From Platerodrilus igneus (lineage: Eukaryota > Arthropoda > Insecta > Coleoptera > Lycidae), in contig JARFIW010001670.1 in the NCBI GenBank assembly GCA_036346225.1, positions 6,448,001 through 6,512,000 on the forward strand: 64,000 nt of DNA. Reading direction: 5' to 3'. Both the position numbers and the translations under genes were made by a program. The notes under the pieces are model-generated. The model was not told the origin of the DNA. It worked only from the letters and a program-made list of their open reading frames with translations, and did no database searches. Shown piece by piece: positions 49,230-60,909 of the stretch; the first letter of the stretch is position 1; each line of letters opens with the position of its first letter.

Positions 49230-51170
49230 CCATGGAACTCTCGAGATCTCAGTAGTTTCGAAAATTAATTTATTCAAAATCAAAAATTTCACCAAAAATT
49301 TAAAAAAATAATTTCTTACCCGTTCCTCTCTCTTCTTCACCGGTTGAATTGCTTTCTTCAGCTGCTTCCGGCTAGCTCAGTTGGATCTCCTCTTGGATAT
49401 CTAGATTCACTCTCATATTCTCTATCGTTCACGCACACTCTCAATAAAACCACAAAATACAACAATCATACAATCTTTTATTTATCACTATTTACAAATA
49501 AATAAATTCAATATTATCCACATTTCAGTGATCAAGTTACACCTCAATAAATTCTATTTTGTAATGTCCTGTATTTTAATTTAAATTATCAAACACAGAA
49601 TGTACCCGGAGTAAATGGGCCCTAAATAATACCTTATTTCTCATTCCTTCTTTATAATTTATTTTAAATCTACGTAAACCAGTTAATTATGAATAATGTA
49701 TGCCCTTATACTTCGCATACTCTTACAACAAACAAAAAAAAAAGAAACCCATGTACTCTTTACAAAATTTAAATTCCTGCTGGAACGTTAATAAGCTTTA
49801 TATACACCTTCAGATTTCTATTTAAATACCATAATAAAGTTAGTTATACGTATTATTTTCAATACGCAAAATAATGCACAACACCTTCAAATTCACTCTC
49901 ACACGTCACCCAATATTCATAGTTTCATAGTTGATAACAACAACAATTTAAAAGCGTTACCTGGAATTTCTAGAGGATCTCTGCTCCGTTGACGATGCCG
50001 TACCGTTGCTTCGCTTTGCGCTGCAAGCCGCTTCTAGCTATTAGTAGAAGAACCCCTTTTAAGTAGTGCTGCTTACGCTGCCTTCACGGTGTATCCAATT
50101 TCCAAATCCAAATTAATTATACTTCTCTCATAATTGTTTAATTTAATCCACGTTACATAACGTCACTACACGAGCTTGTTAAAAAAATATATGTGGCATC
50201 TCAATAAAATTTTAAACTCGGCACAATCCGCGTACAAATTATGAGACTAACACCGTGCAATATAATTTAAAATAATTTTCTATACTTACAAGCTCGTGGT
50301 AACTTTCGTACGTAGTCTGAAGCGATCAAAATACTAAGGGACTTTTATTCATTTCGAAAAGTATTTATACAATTTACGCTGCCACCTCCTGGCCGCATTT
50401 ACCCGAAGTCCTTCATCTACAATAATATTTCTTAAAATTTTGAGCTCAACCGATTTCTAAATCCTCGAAATTCAGCGCGTCGTTACGATATTTTCTGAAA
50501 ATTAATATACAATATTCTCGTGTTTGTCTGATGTCCATCTAACGATATAGACCAATAGTCTATGCATTGACGTCTTACAAATCCCGCCTATACTAACGCT
50601 GTCCCTTGCTTATGCATTTTCTACGTCTCTTTCTAACCTTGTTTGAGTGGTAGAAAATCTATATTCCTGTTCGCGTTCTATAACTCCATGTGGACCCCAA
50701 AATACGTGCTTTAAATAACCCCTCGTTAGTGTTTACTGCGAAAACATCCGACCGTTTACCCGATATTCTTTGAAACTTGTTTGTTATCTATAAAAATAAG
50801 TGGAACTTGACATTTACAAAACCTGCAGGTGTTTAATTAACCGACGTTTTAACACAACATTTCTAGGAGCTTCTTTTCATGGTATTTCAACCCAACCGAT
50901 ATATTTAACGGCTGTTTATGTGTTAGCAACGCGTTTCACCTTGGTATTATTGATTTTTCATACTTTTATGCATATTATACGTAAATAACCGTTCAATTAA
51001 ACTCAATTAAATTAATAAATTAATGGCATTGGCTTCTACAATTTATTTCCTTTGCAAACCTACTAAATTTTAATCATTATTTGTAAAATTTTGTTAATAC
51101 CTGTTACTTAAAAATGAACGAACTGGAATAAATTTCGCACGTAAATTCTGGTGGTTGTTTCCTTTATACA
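49230..51170. repeat. Dispersed repeat R2, copy B
   Basis: Diverged direct copy of 4823-6700. Copy B ends near GTTTCCTTTATA, followed at 51170 by ACAGGGTGTTTTGAAA, which resembles the terminus type of the DDE element at 63.6 kb. No coding potential recognised. Confidence 0.6.
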
Positions 51171-51217
51171 GGGTGTTTTGAAATTGCTTTGTTCATATTT
51201 CCTTAACTCTTTAAAAC

Positions 51218-51220
<3 letters not shown>

Positions 51221-51268
<48 letters not shown>

Positions 51269-51289
51269 ATAATATATATATATATATAC

Positions 51290-51369
<80 letters not shown>

Positions 51370-51379
51370 TATACATATG
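51221..51379. repeat. Long compound (AT)n tract
   Basis: About 160 bp of AT repeats with ATAAT and ACATAT interruptions. Confidence 0.95.
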
Positions 51380-51479
51380 ACATTTATTTTATAACAACGA
51401 ATGGTGTGACTTTTTATAAACTTGAATCAACCGCAAAATACTATAATTAAAAAGGTTGATCATTAAGATGAATTTTCGG

Positions 51480-52210
51480 AGATGAAGAATATGACAAATT
51501 TCAACTTGAACTACTGTATAAAATCTTTCTGGGCGAATCGGCCTTGATCCTCTCACCCAACTCTACGACTATTTACTTAGTATGGCTTTCTTCCTTTTCT
51601 TTTTTGTTGTGGTAATCGTTGCGAACTACCTCCGTTGCTTTCGTCCTTGTTCACTCGATATACCGTAACATCTAGTTCAGGATATTTTTTAATCTCCGCC
51701 CTGACAACCAACGTTATTTTGCATTCATGTCATAAAAAAAATCAGACGGCAATATATCTTCATAACGAAGGTATATCAAAGAAGGGTCGAATGAGATGTG
51801 CTAATTCATTATGGATTATTTACAAAGTTTTTTCACAGCATACTGAGCTACATGTGTACTCAGATAACTGTGCAGAGCAGAATAAAAACCATTTTTTATC
51901 TGGGCTGCCTTTAACGTTAACGTACACCAAGCGTTTTTAGAATACAACAGTCTTTTGCTGTTTGAGAACTTTTTTCTTCCATGTGACAGGGACTTTGGTG
52001 TTATCAAAAACGGTTGAGAAATCATGACCGAATATATAACCTTCATGAACTGACTACTATTATTATATAATCAAGTAATACTCAAAAGTTCATGGTCAAA
52101 GAAGCACAGTGTTAGGAAATTGTTGTATACAAGAAATGGCGGCAACTCTATTACAAAAAATAATGTGTGTTTGAAGAAACTGAAACCAGGACTGCCTTAA
52201 GGACAGGAAA
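51480..52210 (+). pseudogene. Relic of the DUF7869-like transposon protein
   Basis: The frame at 51840-51890 reads ELHVYSDNCAEQNKNHF, equivalent to LYLFSDNAAAQNKN of the 8-kb copy. After a frameshift, FENFFLPCDRDFGVIKNG (51960-52015) matches the SFLPCDRCFGVI block. Upstream, DMxMQ-like sequence is unreadable. The family assignment is secure at these two motifs; the rest is decayed. No TIRs were identified around it. Confidence 0.65.
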
Positions 52211-52328
52211 TTTAACTTTATGATCACTACATGTATGCACTTTTCTTACAACTCCAGCTTTCCTTTCCAAGTAGTATTACGCGCACATTTCGCCTAATAC
52301 AACTTGAAGGTTAAGACGTCACACTCCC

Positions 52329-52426
52329 TGCTACACTTGCCTACCCTTCCAACAAGATCCCCATAAAGCTGTCTCCATGCTACACTTGCCTACCCTTTAA
52401 ATAAGGTCCCCATATAGCGGCCCAAG
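52329..52426. repeat. 49-bp tandem duplication
   Basis: Two units of 49 bp, each beginning TGCTACACTTGCCTACCCTT, at 52329 and 52378. Confidence 0.9.
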
Positions 52427-55400
52427 ATAAATGATATTAGAAAAGTAATTCCATTTATTCGTCTTGAATTTAAGACTTTCTACAAAGAGATTTCAAACTG
52501 GCCTAGAACTGAAAATCACAATGAGAGTGGTTGATGTCTGAAAATATGTTTTGTCGAACTTTATGAATTAAATTTTACATTGTTTTTATTTTTTATCCAT
52601 TCAGTACCTTGAAACTGTCAGTTTTGGTAATACAATGTTCTTAACCATCTTCAAAACTTCTGTTTTTATTGTGCAAATCCCGAAATATACGAAAAGGGCC
52701 TCAGTCTGCGACAATAAAACATTATTTTTAAGAGTTACTTCAAGCGAAGAAAAAAATTGGTCTTGAATAACTATAAAGTTAGAGAGGCATTATTTTGCAA
52801 AGTTACAATTTATTTTAATTGTTAACTGGGTTGCTTAGAATCAATTCTTCTTGTTTTTTTCAAACCTATGTTGCATGGACTGAGTGCTCTTTTAGTATGT
52901 GCCGATTCATAAATATAGAATTATAGTTTTTGCGATTTACGCAACTGTCCCTGAAAAACTGAATGACTTCGCGCAGATATGAAACAAGGATTGGTTCTAA
53001 TTTGTGTTAGTGTTCCTAGTAACTTACGTGTTGTTTTATACATCACTACCAACTGCTGCATTGCAAAACCATCTTTATAGCATTAGTTTGAAAACAAGCT
53101 CAACTAATTACTCCTTCAGGAAATAAATCATGCCTTTTATATACAAAACTATAGCACGAAACCTATACTTTAAGCAAACAAAATGGACACTTAGTGGAAA
53201 CTAGCGATGAAATTAGTGATAAAACTTTATACCCTGAACCTTAATGTATATATAATCGATGGTGTGTTTATCGGAAAACTTCAACATTTGTGAGAATATA
53301 CAATATAGCAACTTCTGTTCTTTGTAACATATCTAATTATCTACTCTTAAATTGTTTGTTTTTGCACGTGCTTCTTTATTTCTAATCAACTCTGAAACGC
53401 CACGGCAAAAATTTAAACAATATAAAACGAGGCTGACAAACAAAAATCAGTGCACCTGTATGTGACTCAGCAAAAACTCCAAGCAGTATCTCGATGTCAC
53501 ATCGCCATTACTGGTAAAGAACATTCTATTTATGTTAATTGAATTTTCTCTAAAACAAATTACTTTGTAACATTGTCGATATGTGTATGTTGCAATCATC
53601 CAAACTTATTTCTAGAACAAAAAATATCCACTTTATATGCTTACGGCTCATAATGTTTATTTACGACGTGTTATTAAAATAAATTTGTTTAAATTGTTGA
53701 GGACGTCCTTTTTTGTCTTTCAGAAATCGACAAACAAGTACGGATTCCTGAAATAACAAAAATAATAACCCACTTATTACAGTAGTACGTGGGTATTATA
53801 TTAATACAAAATCGCTTACATCCTTTCCCTTCATTAATTTTTTTACGTATGCCAATCAATGTTTTACGGTGGTCATCCTTTCTTTTTATTTAAAACATGA
53901 CATCCGTGATAACTTCTAATCAAATCAAACGCTTGCTTGTTCATAACGTTACTGCCTAATGCAAAAACTTAATTGTTTGGCCTATATAGGTAACCTCACA
54001 GTATGGCAGTTTAAATTATCTACCACATCCAAATACCTTTCAAGCGGTTTTAACAATTTTATCCTAAAATCTAAATGGTCCGCATAATTAATGTTTTAAT
54101 TAATTTAGTTTAATTTATTATTGATCTTGGAATTTCTTTTAAGGCCCATATGTTCAGAATAAAGTATGCTAATTTATAATAAATTTATTTCTAAATGAGT
54201 TTTCTTTATATTACGGCGACTCCAGGTAGACTGGTTAATTTGTTCACAGTTGTTTCTTAGGCGTTGCTACATATTTTACTTTTAATTTAGTATAAGAAAT
54301 GTCTTTAGTTTTCTAAGGAATTTCAAGGTGGTTTCGAGAGATTCTTGCTTGAACTGTGGACGTTTGTCGCCTTATAATTAATGCAATTTTAGTTGAATTT
54401 ATCTCTGATAAAATTTTTGTACCGTGAGAGGAACAAATAAATTTTTTCGGAATCTGTCAAATTGTTATAAAAATCCTGAAACAGGTCTGTTTTTATTTTT
54501 AAGTGCCCACGTCTCGATATACATTTGAAAGAGACTACATTGCTGGCACGTAATCGTTGATTTTTAAAATACAAATAATTGTCATAAGATACCTCATTTG
54601 AAAGATATTTTAATTCTTTGCTCAGCGATATAAACTTCTAATCAATATATTTGTACAAGGTGAAGAAAAATTATTTTTTTTAAATACAGCTGAATTACAA
54701 AAAATGCATAAGGCAATTTTTTACGTCACGTGATAATTTTTACATAAATTTACTTTAAAAACAAGAGCTGAATCGCCTTTCAATTAAAACGTACGTTTAA
54801 AACGCCATCCATAGATCTCTTGACAATAAACAACTCTACAGGTGTAAGGTTGTTTTTCAATATTATTTGATCGCCACCTGTCTTCTTGACCAGGTTAGTT
54901 AAATTAAATGGAACTACATCTACTTACTATTTACACAATTTACACAAGGATGCTTAGCGTCTCGGATTATTATTCCCTTCTGATGTTCTACCTTTCAACT
55001 ACGTGTATAGTTGTATTAATTGTATTATTTTATATTACTCTGTCTTAATCTGTATTACTCTCTTAGTTCAACATTGCATTTCGTATATATAAATGTCATC
55101 ATTATAGAACGCTGACCATTAGTAACTATTATATTAGTAGTTTTGTAATTCGTGGTATTGCAATTGGAATGTGCATAACAATATTTCCAGGTTATTAGGT
55201 TAGGTTGCCTAATTTACCCTACACCCTTCTTCTGCACGATGTGAAAACTCCCAACAGGATGATATCGCCTTACAATACAAGTTATGAACAATAAATTATT
55301 ATGGATGCTGAAAGTTTAAATGATTAAACTTTTACAAATAAATTTCTACACAATAACATTTCTAATTATAGATTAATTACTTGTTCTTTTATAAACTAAT

Positions 55401-55562
55401 ATGTGTGACCGTCTTATTCGTAAATGCTAACTATAATTATATTGAGCTTTATTTCCTACTAATCGTATTAATTTCTTTATGCATTTTTAGTGAAACTCAC
55501 TTGTAAAAGCTTATTACAACAATATACAAGAGTTTCGGATGTAAACTCTACAATTCGGTTTA
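52427..55562. other. Gene-free 3.1-kb stretch
   Basis: AT-rich, no gene, RNA or repeat that I can support. Confidence 0.4.
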
Positions 55563-55564
55563 TA

Positions 55565-56804
55565 CGACGGGCACTATTTATGCATTGAGAACTGGCAACA
55601 CTGGTATTGCCAGGTGAAATCTGAAATTGCCATCGTAAAGTTTGATATTATAGGTACTCGGAACGTTTTGACGTGCTAGCACTATTTGTGTTTTTTGCAG
55701 TGTTTAAAATTTCATCTCAGCCAAAATATGGAATCAACTCGCGAAAATTTTCGAACTATGATTTATTATGACTTTCGACGTGGTCTAACTCGAGAACAAT
55801 GCATCAATCAATTGAATTCACTGTATATCGCTGGTACACTGAATTCAAACGTGGACGTAGTTCGCTCACGGACGAAGTTAAAGAAGGTCGTCCAAAATCG
55901 GTCGTTGTGCCGGAAAATATAAATACTGTGCCAAAACTAGTTGAAGAAGATCGTCATGTGACATATCAAGAAATCGAGAGATGTTTAAGCATTAGTATGA
56001 CCAGCATACATAAGATTTTGCACGAACATTTGTGTGTGCGGAAGCTGTGTGCGCGTTGGATGCCACATTTGTTGACAGATGCTCAAAAAAATGCTCGTGT
56101 CGATTGGTGCCGTAAAATGATTTCAAAATACAACTGTGGTGCAGCCAAAGAGGTATGTAATATCGTCACAGGTGACGAGTCGTGAATTTATGCGTATGCG
56201 CCAGAAGGAAAAGGCCAGTCGGTATTTTGGGTGTTTCAATGTCAAGCAATGTCAACAAAAGTTGTACGTTCTCGAAGCGTTGAGAAGCAAATGGTGGCGT
56301 TTTTCTTCACAAAAATCAGTCCTTGGCAACTGTGGCTCTCGAAAATCAAAAGACCATTAATTCAGAGTGGTATACGACCATTTGTTTGCCTGAAGTTGTC
56401 GGTAAATTGAGAGAAACCAACCCAAAAGGACGAATCATTTTGCATCATGACGATGCAAGCTCTCACACCCATCACATGCAATAAACGAGTATTTGGACAC
56501 ACAAAAGATCGAATTGATGAGTCACCCGCCTTACAGCCTCGACTTGGCACCCAATGACTTCTTGTTTCTAGTAATTAGAGATAAACTGCGTGGACAACGA
56601 TTTTCATCGCCCGAATAAGTGGTCGAGGCCTTCAAAACGCATGTTTTAGAGCTATCATCTTCTGACTGGACAAAGTGCTTTGGTCCAATTGCATGCAAAA
56701 GTGTATAGATCTTAAAGGCAATTATATTGAAAAGCAATAAAAGTATTTTCATTAAATTCACTTGTTTATTCTTTTTATTCTCGATACATAAATAGTGTCC
56801 CTCG
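55565..56804 (+). mobile_element. Near-complete mariner (irritans-like) with both TIRs
   Basis: 1240 bp flanked by TA at 55563-55564 and 56805-56806. Left TIR CGACGGGCACTATTTATGCA (55565) and right TIR, reverse complement CGAGGGACACTATTTATGTA (to 56804), agree over 27 bp with four mismatches. The transposase gene fills the inside. The element is structurally complete but its gene is broken. Confidence 0.93.
55728..56740 (+). pseudogene. Mariner transposase (irritans-like), frameshifted
   Basis: The start ATG at 55728 gives MESTRENFRTMIYYDFRRGL. After a frameshift near 55835 come FKRGRSSLTDEVKEGRPKSV and the helix-turn-helix block TYQEIERCLSISMTSIHKIL. Catalytic aspartates lie in VTGDES (near 56167), LHHDDAS (near 56447) and SLDLAPNDF (near 56540), an arrangement consistent with the mariner D,D34D triad. 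Breaks occur after GDES, after HHMQ (stop), and at SSPE(stop)VVEAF. The C-terminus MQKCIDLKGNYIEKQ ends at the stop 56738-56740. All three catalytic residues are preserved, so inactivation is by frameshifts and stops. Confidence 0.92.
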
Positions 56805-56806
56805 TA

Positions 56807-57171
56807 TGCACTGTTTTAATCTAACCTAAATTGTCTGTAATTGTACAGTTAGGTTTGTTACATGAGATAACAGTGTATGGTCCCTTAAAATAACTGTAAG
56901 AGTTTTGATCGATTCTCCTTTACTAACAAGACTAAATTTCCAACCCTATTACGTCGATGGTTTTATTTCTATGCTACAGTACCTTTGTGTCCTTTTTTGC
57001 TTGCTCCATATCGTTGCGCTCTTTTCGCTGTGAATCGTAATCTGGACATTAATTTTTTACCACAATTTCGATGTTGTATAGTGGGTCCACCCCCCTTTGT
57101 TAATTCTGATTGTAGGTGAATTGTCTTCTCAAAAACAAGTTCGAGCGGTGTATGTACGTGTGTAACGTGCG
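56807..57171. other. Gene-free spacer
   Basis: No feature recognised between the mariner and the SINE. Confidence 0.4.
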
Positions 57172-57184
57172 GTGTGGTATTGTA
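57172..57184. repeat. SINE target-site duplication (left)
   Basis: GTGTGGTATTGTA, repeated exactly at 57477-57489. Confidence 0.85.
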
Positions 57185-57476
57185 GAGCGGCTCCGTGGCG
57201 CAGTTGGTATGTGTGTGACTACTACGCCCAAGGTCCCGGGTTCGAATCCCGACACGGTCCGCTTGAAAAATGTTAGGCGAGCATTTTTCACAAAAATACA
57301 CCCTCGTTCGGATGAGAGGTAAAATGGAGGTCCTGTGTGAGTGTTGTCACGCACGTTAAAGATCCTTACCTTGCTTGGAACGGCAAGGCTTCGGCAAACC
57401 AAATTTTCTAGCTAAAAAAACTCGCATCCTGGCCAATGTAGTACCTTCGGGTGGAGCATTGGAAAATCACATGTAA
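57185..57476 (+). mobile_element. tRNA-derived SINE, 292 bp
   Basis: The 5' part is tRNA-like with RNA polymerase III boxes: A box TGGCGCAGTTGG (57196-57207) and B box GGTTCGAATCC (57239-57249). It starts GAGCGGCTCCG. The acceptor-like stem is imperfect and the anticodon arm is poorly paired, so it is not a functional tRNA. The body contains GTCACGCACGTTAAAGATCC, a conserved-looking core found in several animal SINE families (from memory). It is flanked by a perfect 13-bp target duplication, which marks LINE-assisted retroposition. The 3' tail ends GGAAAATCACATGTAA without a long poly-A. Confidence 0.85.
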
Positions 57477-57489
57477 GTGTGGTATTGTA
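57477..57489. repeat. SINE target-site duplication (right)
   Basis: Exact repeat of 57172-57184. Confidence 0.85.
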
Positions 57490-58092
57490 TCAAAACTAAA
57501 AATATTGGGTAAATGCATCCAAATCAGTTCTTAATTCACGTGCGATCGTGGATTTGCACTTAGTGTAGGAAGATTTCTCTCTACTCCTCTTATTATCTGC
57601 AGATGATATGGCGTAGAGAATTGGTGCTGTATAGATAACAGCACACTTGAAATTTTCATTTTTGTACTCAGTCCCTAGATCCGTTCTTATTTGCTTTATT
57701 GATCCATATACTAGTATAAAAGTGTGTACTAGGCCTCTAGCTACTGTGGTATTGTTTTTGTTTGGTGTTGAAGTTATTAAAACTTATTATTTTGCTCACT
57801 CGATGTTGTTTCCGTGTATAGGTTTAATTTATTTCATTTTATTAAAGGACCTCCCGCGTTCTTACCATATGTTCTTTGTGACTAATTTTTTATTGGTTTG
57901 ACATTCTTGACATTTGTGTTACAGTTCGTGATATTCCTTTCGAATTGTACTGGGTTTTTAATTTCTTTAATAACCACTTATTACCACAATGTCCTCCAAA
58001 AATCGGGTTTTCGTTAACAAACTTTTAGTAATTGCCGTCCTTGTTCCATGTTTTCTGTATTAGTCTTGGCTATAGTATTACGCATATTTTAC
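57490..58092. other. Gene-free stretch
   Basis: No feature recognised; the plus-strand ORF at 57647-57901 is hydrophobic T-rich noise. Confidence 0.4.
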
Positions 58093-58392
58093 TCAACATT
58101 GACGACGCAAACTTCTTGAATTCATTTGTACTATGCTTAAAATTTCTCTCGCTGTGCATAGTTTAATATTTTGATATCCTAATTCACCAGCTCTCTCTTG
58201 CAACTTCAGCAGAAGTTCCTCGATTGGAAAACTACCCTTAATGAAATGGATTATCAGCTCTGCCATACATCTTCCATGCTTGCCCAAACACGCACTTATA
58301 TAATTTTCGAGGTACTTAAAACTTACTCGTGGGTTGATTAACGTTGCATCGTTGTATTCTAATTTAAAAATTTTCAGTTTGTCTAAAACCAC
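58093..58392 (-). CDS. Unrecognised ORF with coding-like composition (possible exon or pseudogene)
   Basis: A 99-residue minus-strand frame, VLDKLKIFKLEYNDATLINP..., later YISACLGKHGRCMAELIIHF and ELLLKLQERAGELGYQNIKL. It has balanced amino-acid use and predicted alternating helices, unlike the T- or K-rich noise nearby. Past one stop the frame can be read further upstream (ERESDHEEKEV). I do not recognise the family. It lies just 3' of a piggyBac relic on the same strand but does not look like a piggyBac C-terminus. It may be a fragment of another transposon or a retrocopy. Confidence 0.35.
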   Translation of the reverse strand: MVLDKLKIFKLEYNDATLINPRVSFKYLENYISACLGKHGRCMAELIIHFIKGSFPIEELLLKLQERAGELGYQNIKLCTAREILSIVQMNSRSLRRQC

Positions 58393-58439
58393 TTCTTTCT
58401 CCTCATGGTCTGATTCTCTTTCTATTTACATTATTCGAA

Positions 58440-59000
58440 TGTCTTTGTAGCTGACATTGTTTACACGTCTAATAATTGGCCGCAGATTTTTAAATACCAC
58501 CTGTGAGACTTAGTGAAACTAGCATATCTGCTAGATCCACTTAGCCTATGTGTTGATTATAATCGCAAATGATTTTTGAACATGGGACATTAATTCTTTT
58601 TTCTCCTTCTTGCAAAACTTTGCTGTATGTAAAGTTTCTGAGGTAGCAGAATATGAAGACTCGAGCCTAACACACTTATTATAACTCCACTTTATAACGG
58701 ACATCTTATTACCATTATTACACTGTGAGGCAAAACTTCCACCTCCTTTTTTCAAGTGTGCCGGAGATTATCTCAGTCACCAGTTACCAATTGAAGTGGA
58801 CGTTTTTCGAGGTTCATTCGTTTGGGGTTTCTCCAAGTGGTTGCTGACAAATGAACTTGTGAAACAGGTAGTTGCAGTAACTACGAATTCGGGGGCCATT
58901 GAGTTTCGACTTCATTTACTTGAATATTCCTATTTGTGGTTACCTCGATTCAACAGTTGTCTCTTGATTTTTAAAATCCATGTCTTCGAAACAGTCTTCA
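58440..59000 (-). pseudogene. piggyBac-like transposase fragment
   Basis: On the minus strand the frame shows KKGGGSFASQCNNGNKMSVI, then KWSYNKCVRLESSYSATSET, then FCKKEKKEL. This matches the piggyBac pattern of GSF, VKWxDNK and the KKxI/L region. After a frameshift comes DYNQHIG(stop)VDLADMLVSL, the MGGVDxxD region that carries the late catalytic Asp. RWYLKICGQLLDV then appears in a third frame. Further upstream CFTSSFVSNHLEK corresponds to the DNFFTS block without its Asp. Two or more frameshifts and stops; dead. The 119-residue plus-strand ORF at 58796-59155 overlaps it antisense. Confidence 0.7.
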
Positions 59001-59159
59001 AGTGTCAACTTTCGGATGTGTCACAAATAGATGATAAATTATTTTTGACAAATTCATTGTTGTTTAACTCCTTTGAGCTTCCAGAGTATTCTGAAGGCAA
59101 CATAACCATTAAGCGCATAGTTGTACCTGAAAAGGGTGCTGGTTTCTTTTTATAGCTAG

Positions 59160-60568
59160 AAAAACACTGTGTTATTTGAAAGAAATATTTGGCATTGCAT
59201 CTTTATAGATACATATAAACAAAAAATATAGCTTAGGCCAGCCTGGCAACGTATCTGTAAAGATAAGTTTTTAACTAGTGGTAGCAATGACTTCATATTA
59301 TTTTTTATTGCATAGTTATGTGAATATCATTTAAATTACATACCTCAGCATTTCTTTCAAAATTTTACTCAAGAGCAGTCACAATTTTTTGATAAATATG
59401 TAAGTAAACTGGAACAAACATAGGTAGAACACACTAGCACCGTAACCTATTCTTTTCTACCGTCAGATATAACTTCGATAACTGCGTTTTAAATTTCATT
59501 GTATATGTACGTTTATGTATACAATACCAAATAGATCACAAATCATTTTATTTTAACAAAATACGTTATAATAAAGACTGAGCATCTTCAAAGATACGTT
59601 ACCAAACATGGGGTTAATGCCTATTTCACACCCAGTTAGCATCGAACTATAGTTTGATTGATTTATTGGTTTATTTTACGTCCGCCTATTTTTTGCATTA
59701 GTCAAAACACCGATATCCAAATCGATATCGTAAGGATCTACGTTTATGACCCGAGGTCTCAGACTTTACCACTCATGTCTCTCTAAAGAGCTTCAGATCA
59801 TTTTCGGTGTGCTGTGTCTAGGAACAGAACTTGGACCTTTGAGCCAAGAGATCACTTACATAATGCTGTTGCACTACGGAACTCTACAAAATTTCAAAAG
59901 CTTTTTTTTATAGTTAGTTTGCGTTCAAAATCCGTTCTGGTGCACTTTAAACTTTCAATCAGCTGCACCAAAAACAAAAGTATTTAAAAGCGCCTAAAAT
60001 TAAAAGGTCTTGGAATATTGTTTTTCCAAAATCGTGCTTTGCCTTTTTATGCTCAAATTATCATCTACATCAAAAATTTAAAAGTCGTTTATCAGTTATA
60101 CAAAATGTGGTCGTTTGTGTGCTGCTATTTTTAAGGAATAACCGTACGCTCAAAACATGCGAAACAGAAGGACAAGCAAACCAATAACTAAATTAACAAG
60201 AAATCTCCAACAAATGCGTATGGTAATGATGCATGAAATGAACCAATAAATGTTAAGTATGTCGTTACCTCTTAATCAGTCTCATTTAAATTTTAATCAA
60301 GTGAATGTTTCTACCAAAAAACTCTTAGTCCTTTTGGTGTTGCAATTTCTATGTCGCTGATTTCAATATAATTGAAATCTTTTGTTACCGGAAAAATGTT
60401 TTTTAATGTTCTCAAAAATTCGAAACTATAGCCAACAATAAGCACATTAAAATATTGTTGTTTCAAATCCATTTATATATACTTTAGTTGCCCTCTAGAC
60501 GCGTCTGATGTACAGTCAATTCACACTACAGGATCAAGTTACTTTAAATATTTTTCCGGGATGATTAC
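59160..60568. other. Gene-free AT-rich stretch
   Basis: No feature recognised. Confidence 0.4.
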
Positions 60569-60580
60569 ACTCACAACGTG

Positions 60581-60864
60581 TTCTTCTTAATCTTCTTTGG
60601 GGATTAAACCACTCATAGTTTTTAAAATTATCTTTATTAACGTTTCGATCCATAACCTAGGATCGTTTTCAAAATAATAAAAACTTCAAGTTCGACATTT
60701 ATGACATAAATTGAAGGTGACTTTGATTTATTGATGTTTGAAATATTTGGTTTGAGTACACTAAACAAAAATCGATAAACGATCCTAGGTTATGGATCGA
60801 AACGTTAATAAAGATAATTTTAAAAACTATGAGTGGTTTAATCCCCAAAGAAGATTAAGAAGAA
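60581..60864. mobile_element. Perfect 88-bp foldback (MITE-like)
   Basis: 60581-60668 and 60777-60864 are exact reverse complements of each other over 88 bp, with a 108-bp spacer. The arms contain GTTTCGATCCATAACCTAGG. A 12-bp direct repeat, ACTCACAACGTG, abuts the left arm (60569-60580) and recurs at 60898-60909, 33 bp beyond the right arm. That would be consistent with a target duplication around a 317-bp insertion. No coding sequence. Confidence 0.85.
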
Positions 60865-60909
60865 TACTAAACAAACCACAACAAACATACAGGGAGTACT
60901 CACAACGTG

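Noticed and set aside
51108..51383. Tyr/Ile repeat ORF
   Set aside because: Translation of the AT tract.
57185..57262. Functional tRNA gene
   Set aside because: The A and B boxes are present, but the acceptor and anticodon stems do not pair properly. The sequence continues into a SINE body flanked by a 13-bp duplication.
56969..57402. Two minus-strand ORFs of 100-110 residues
   Set aside because: They are antisense translations of the SINE; such frames are often annotated spuriously.
58796..59155. 119-residue plus-strand ORF
   Set aside because: It lies antisense to the piggyBac-like fragment, whose conserved blocks are readable on the minus strand; the plus frame shows no recognisable motif.
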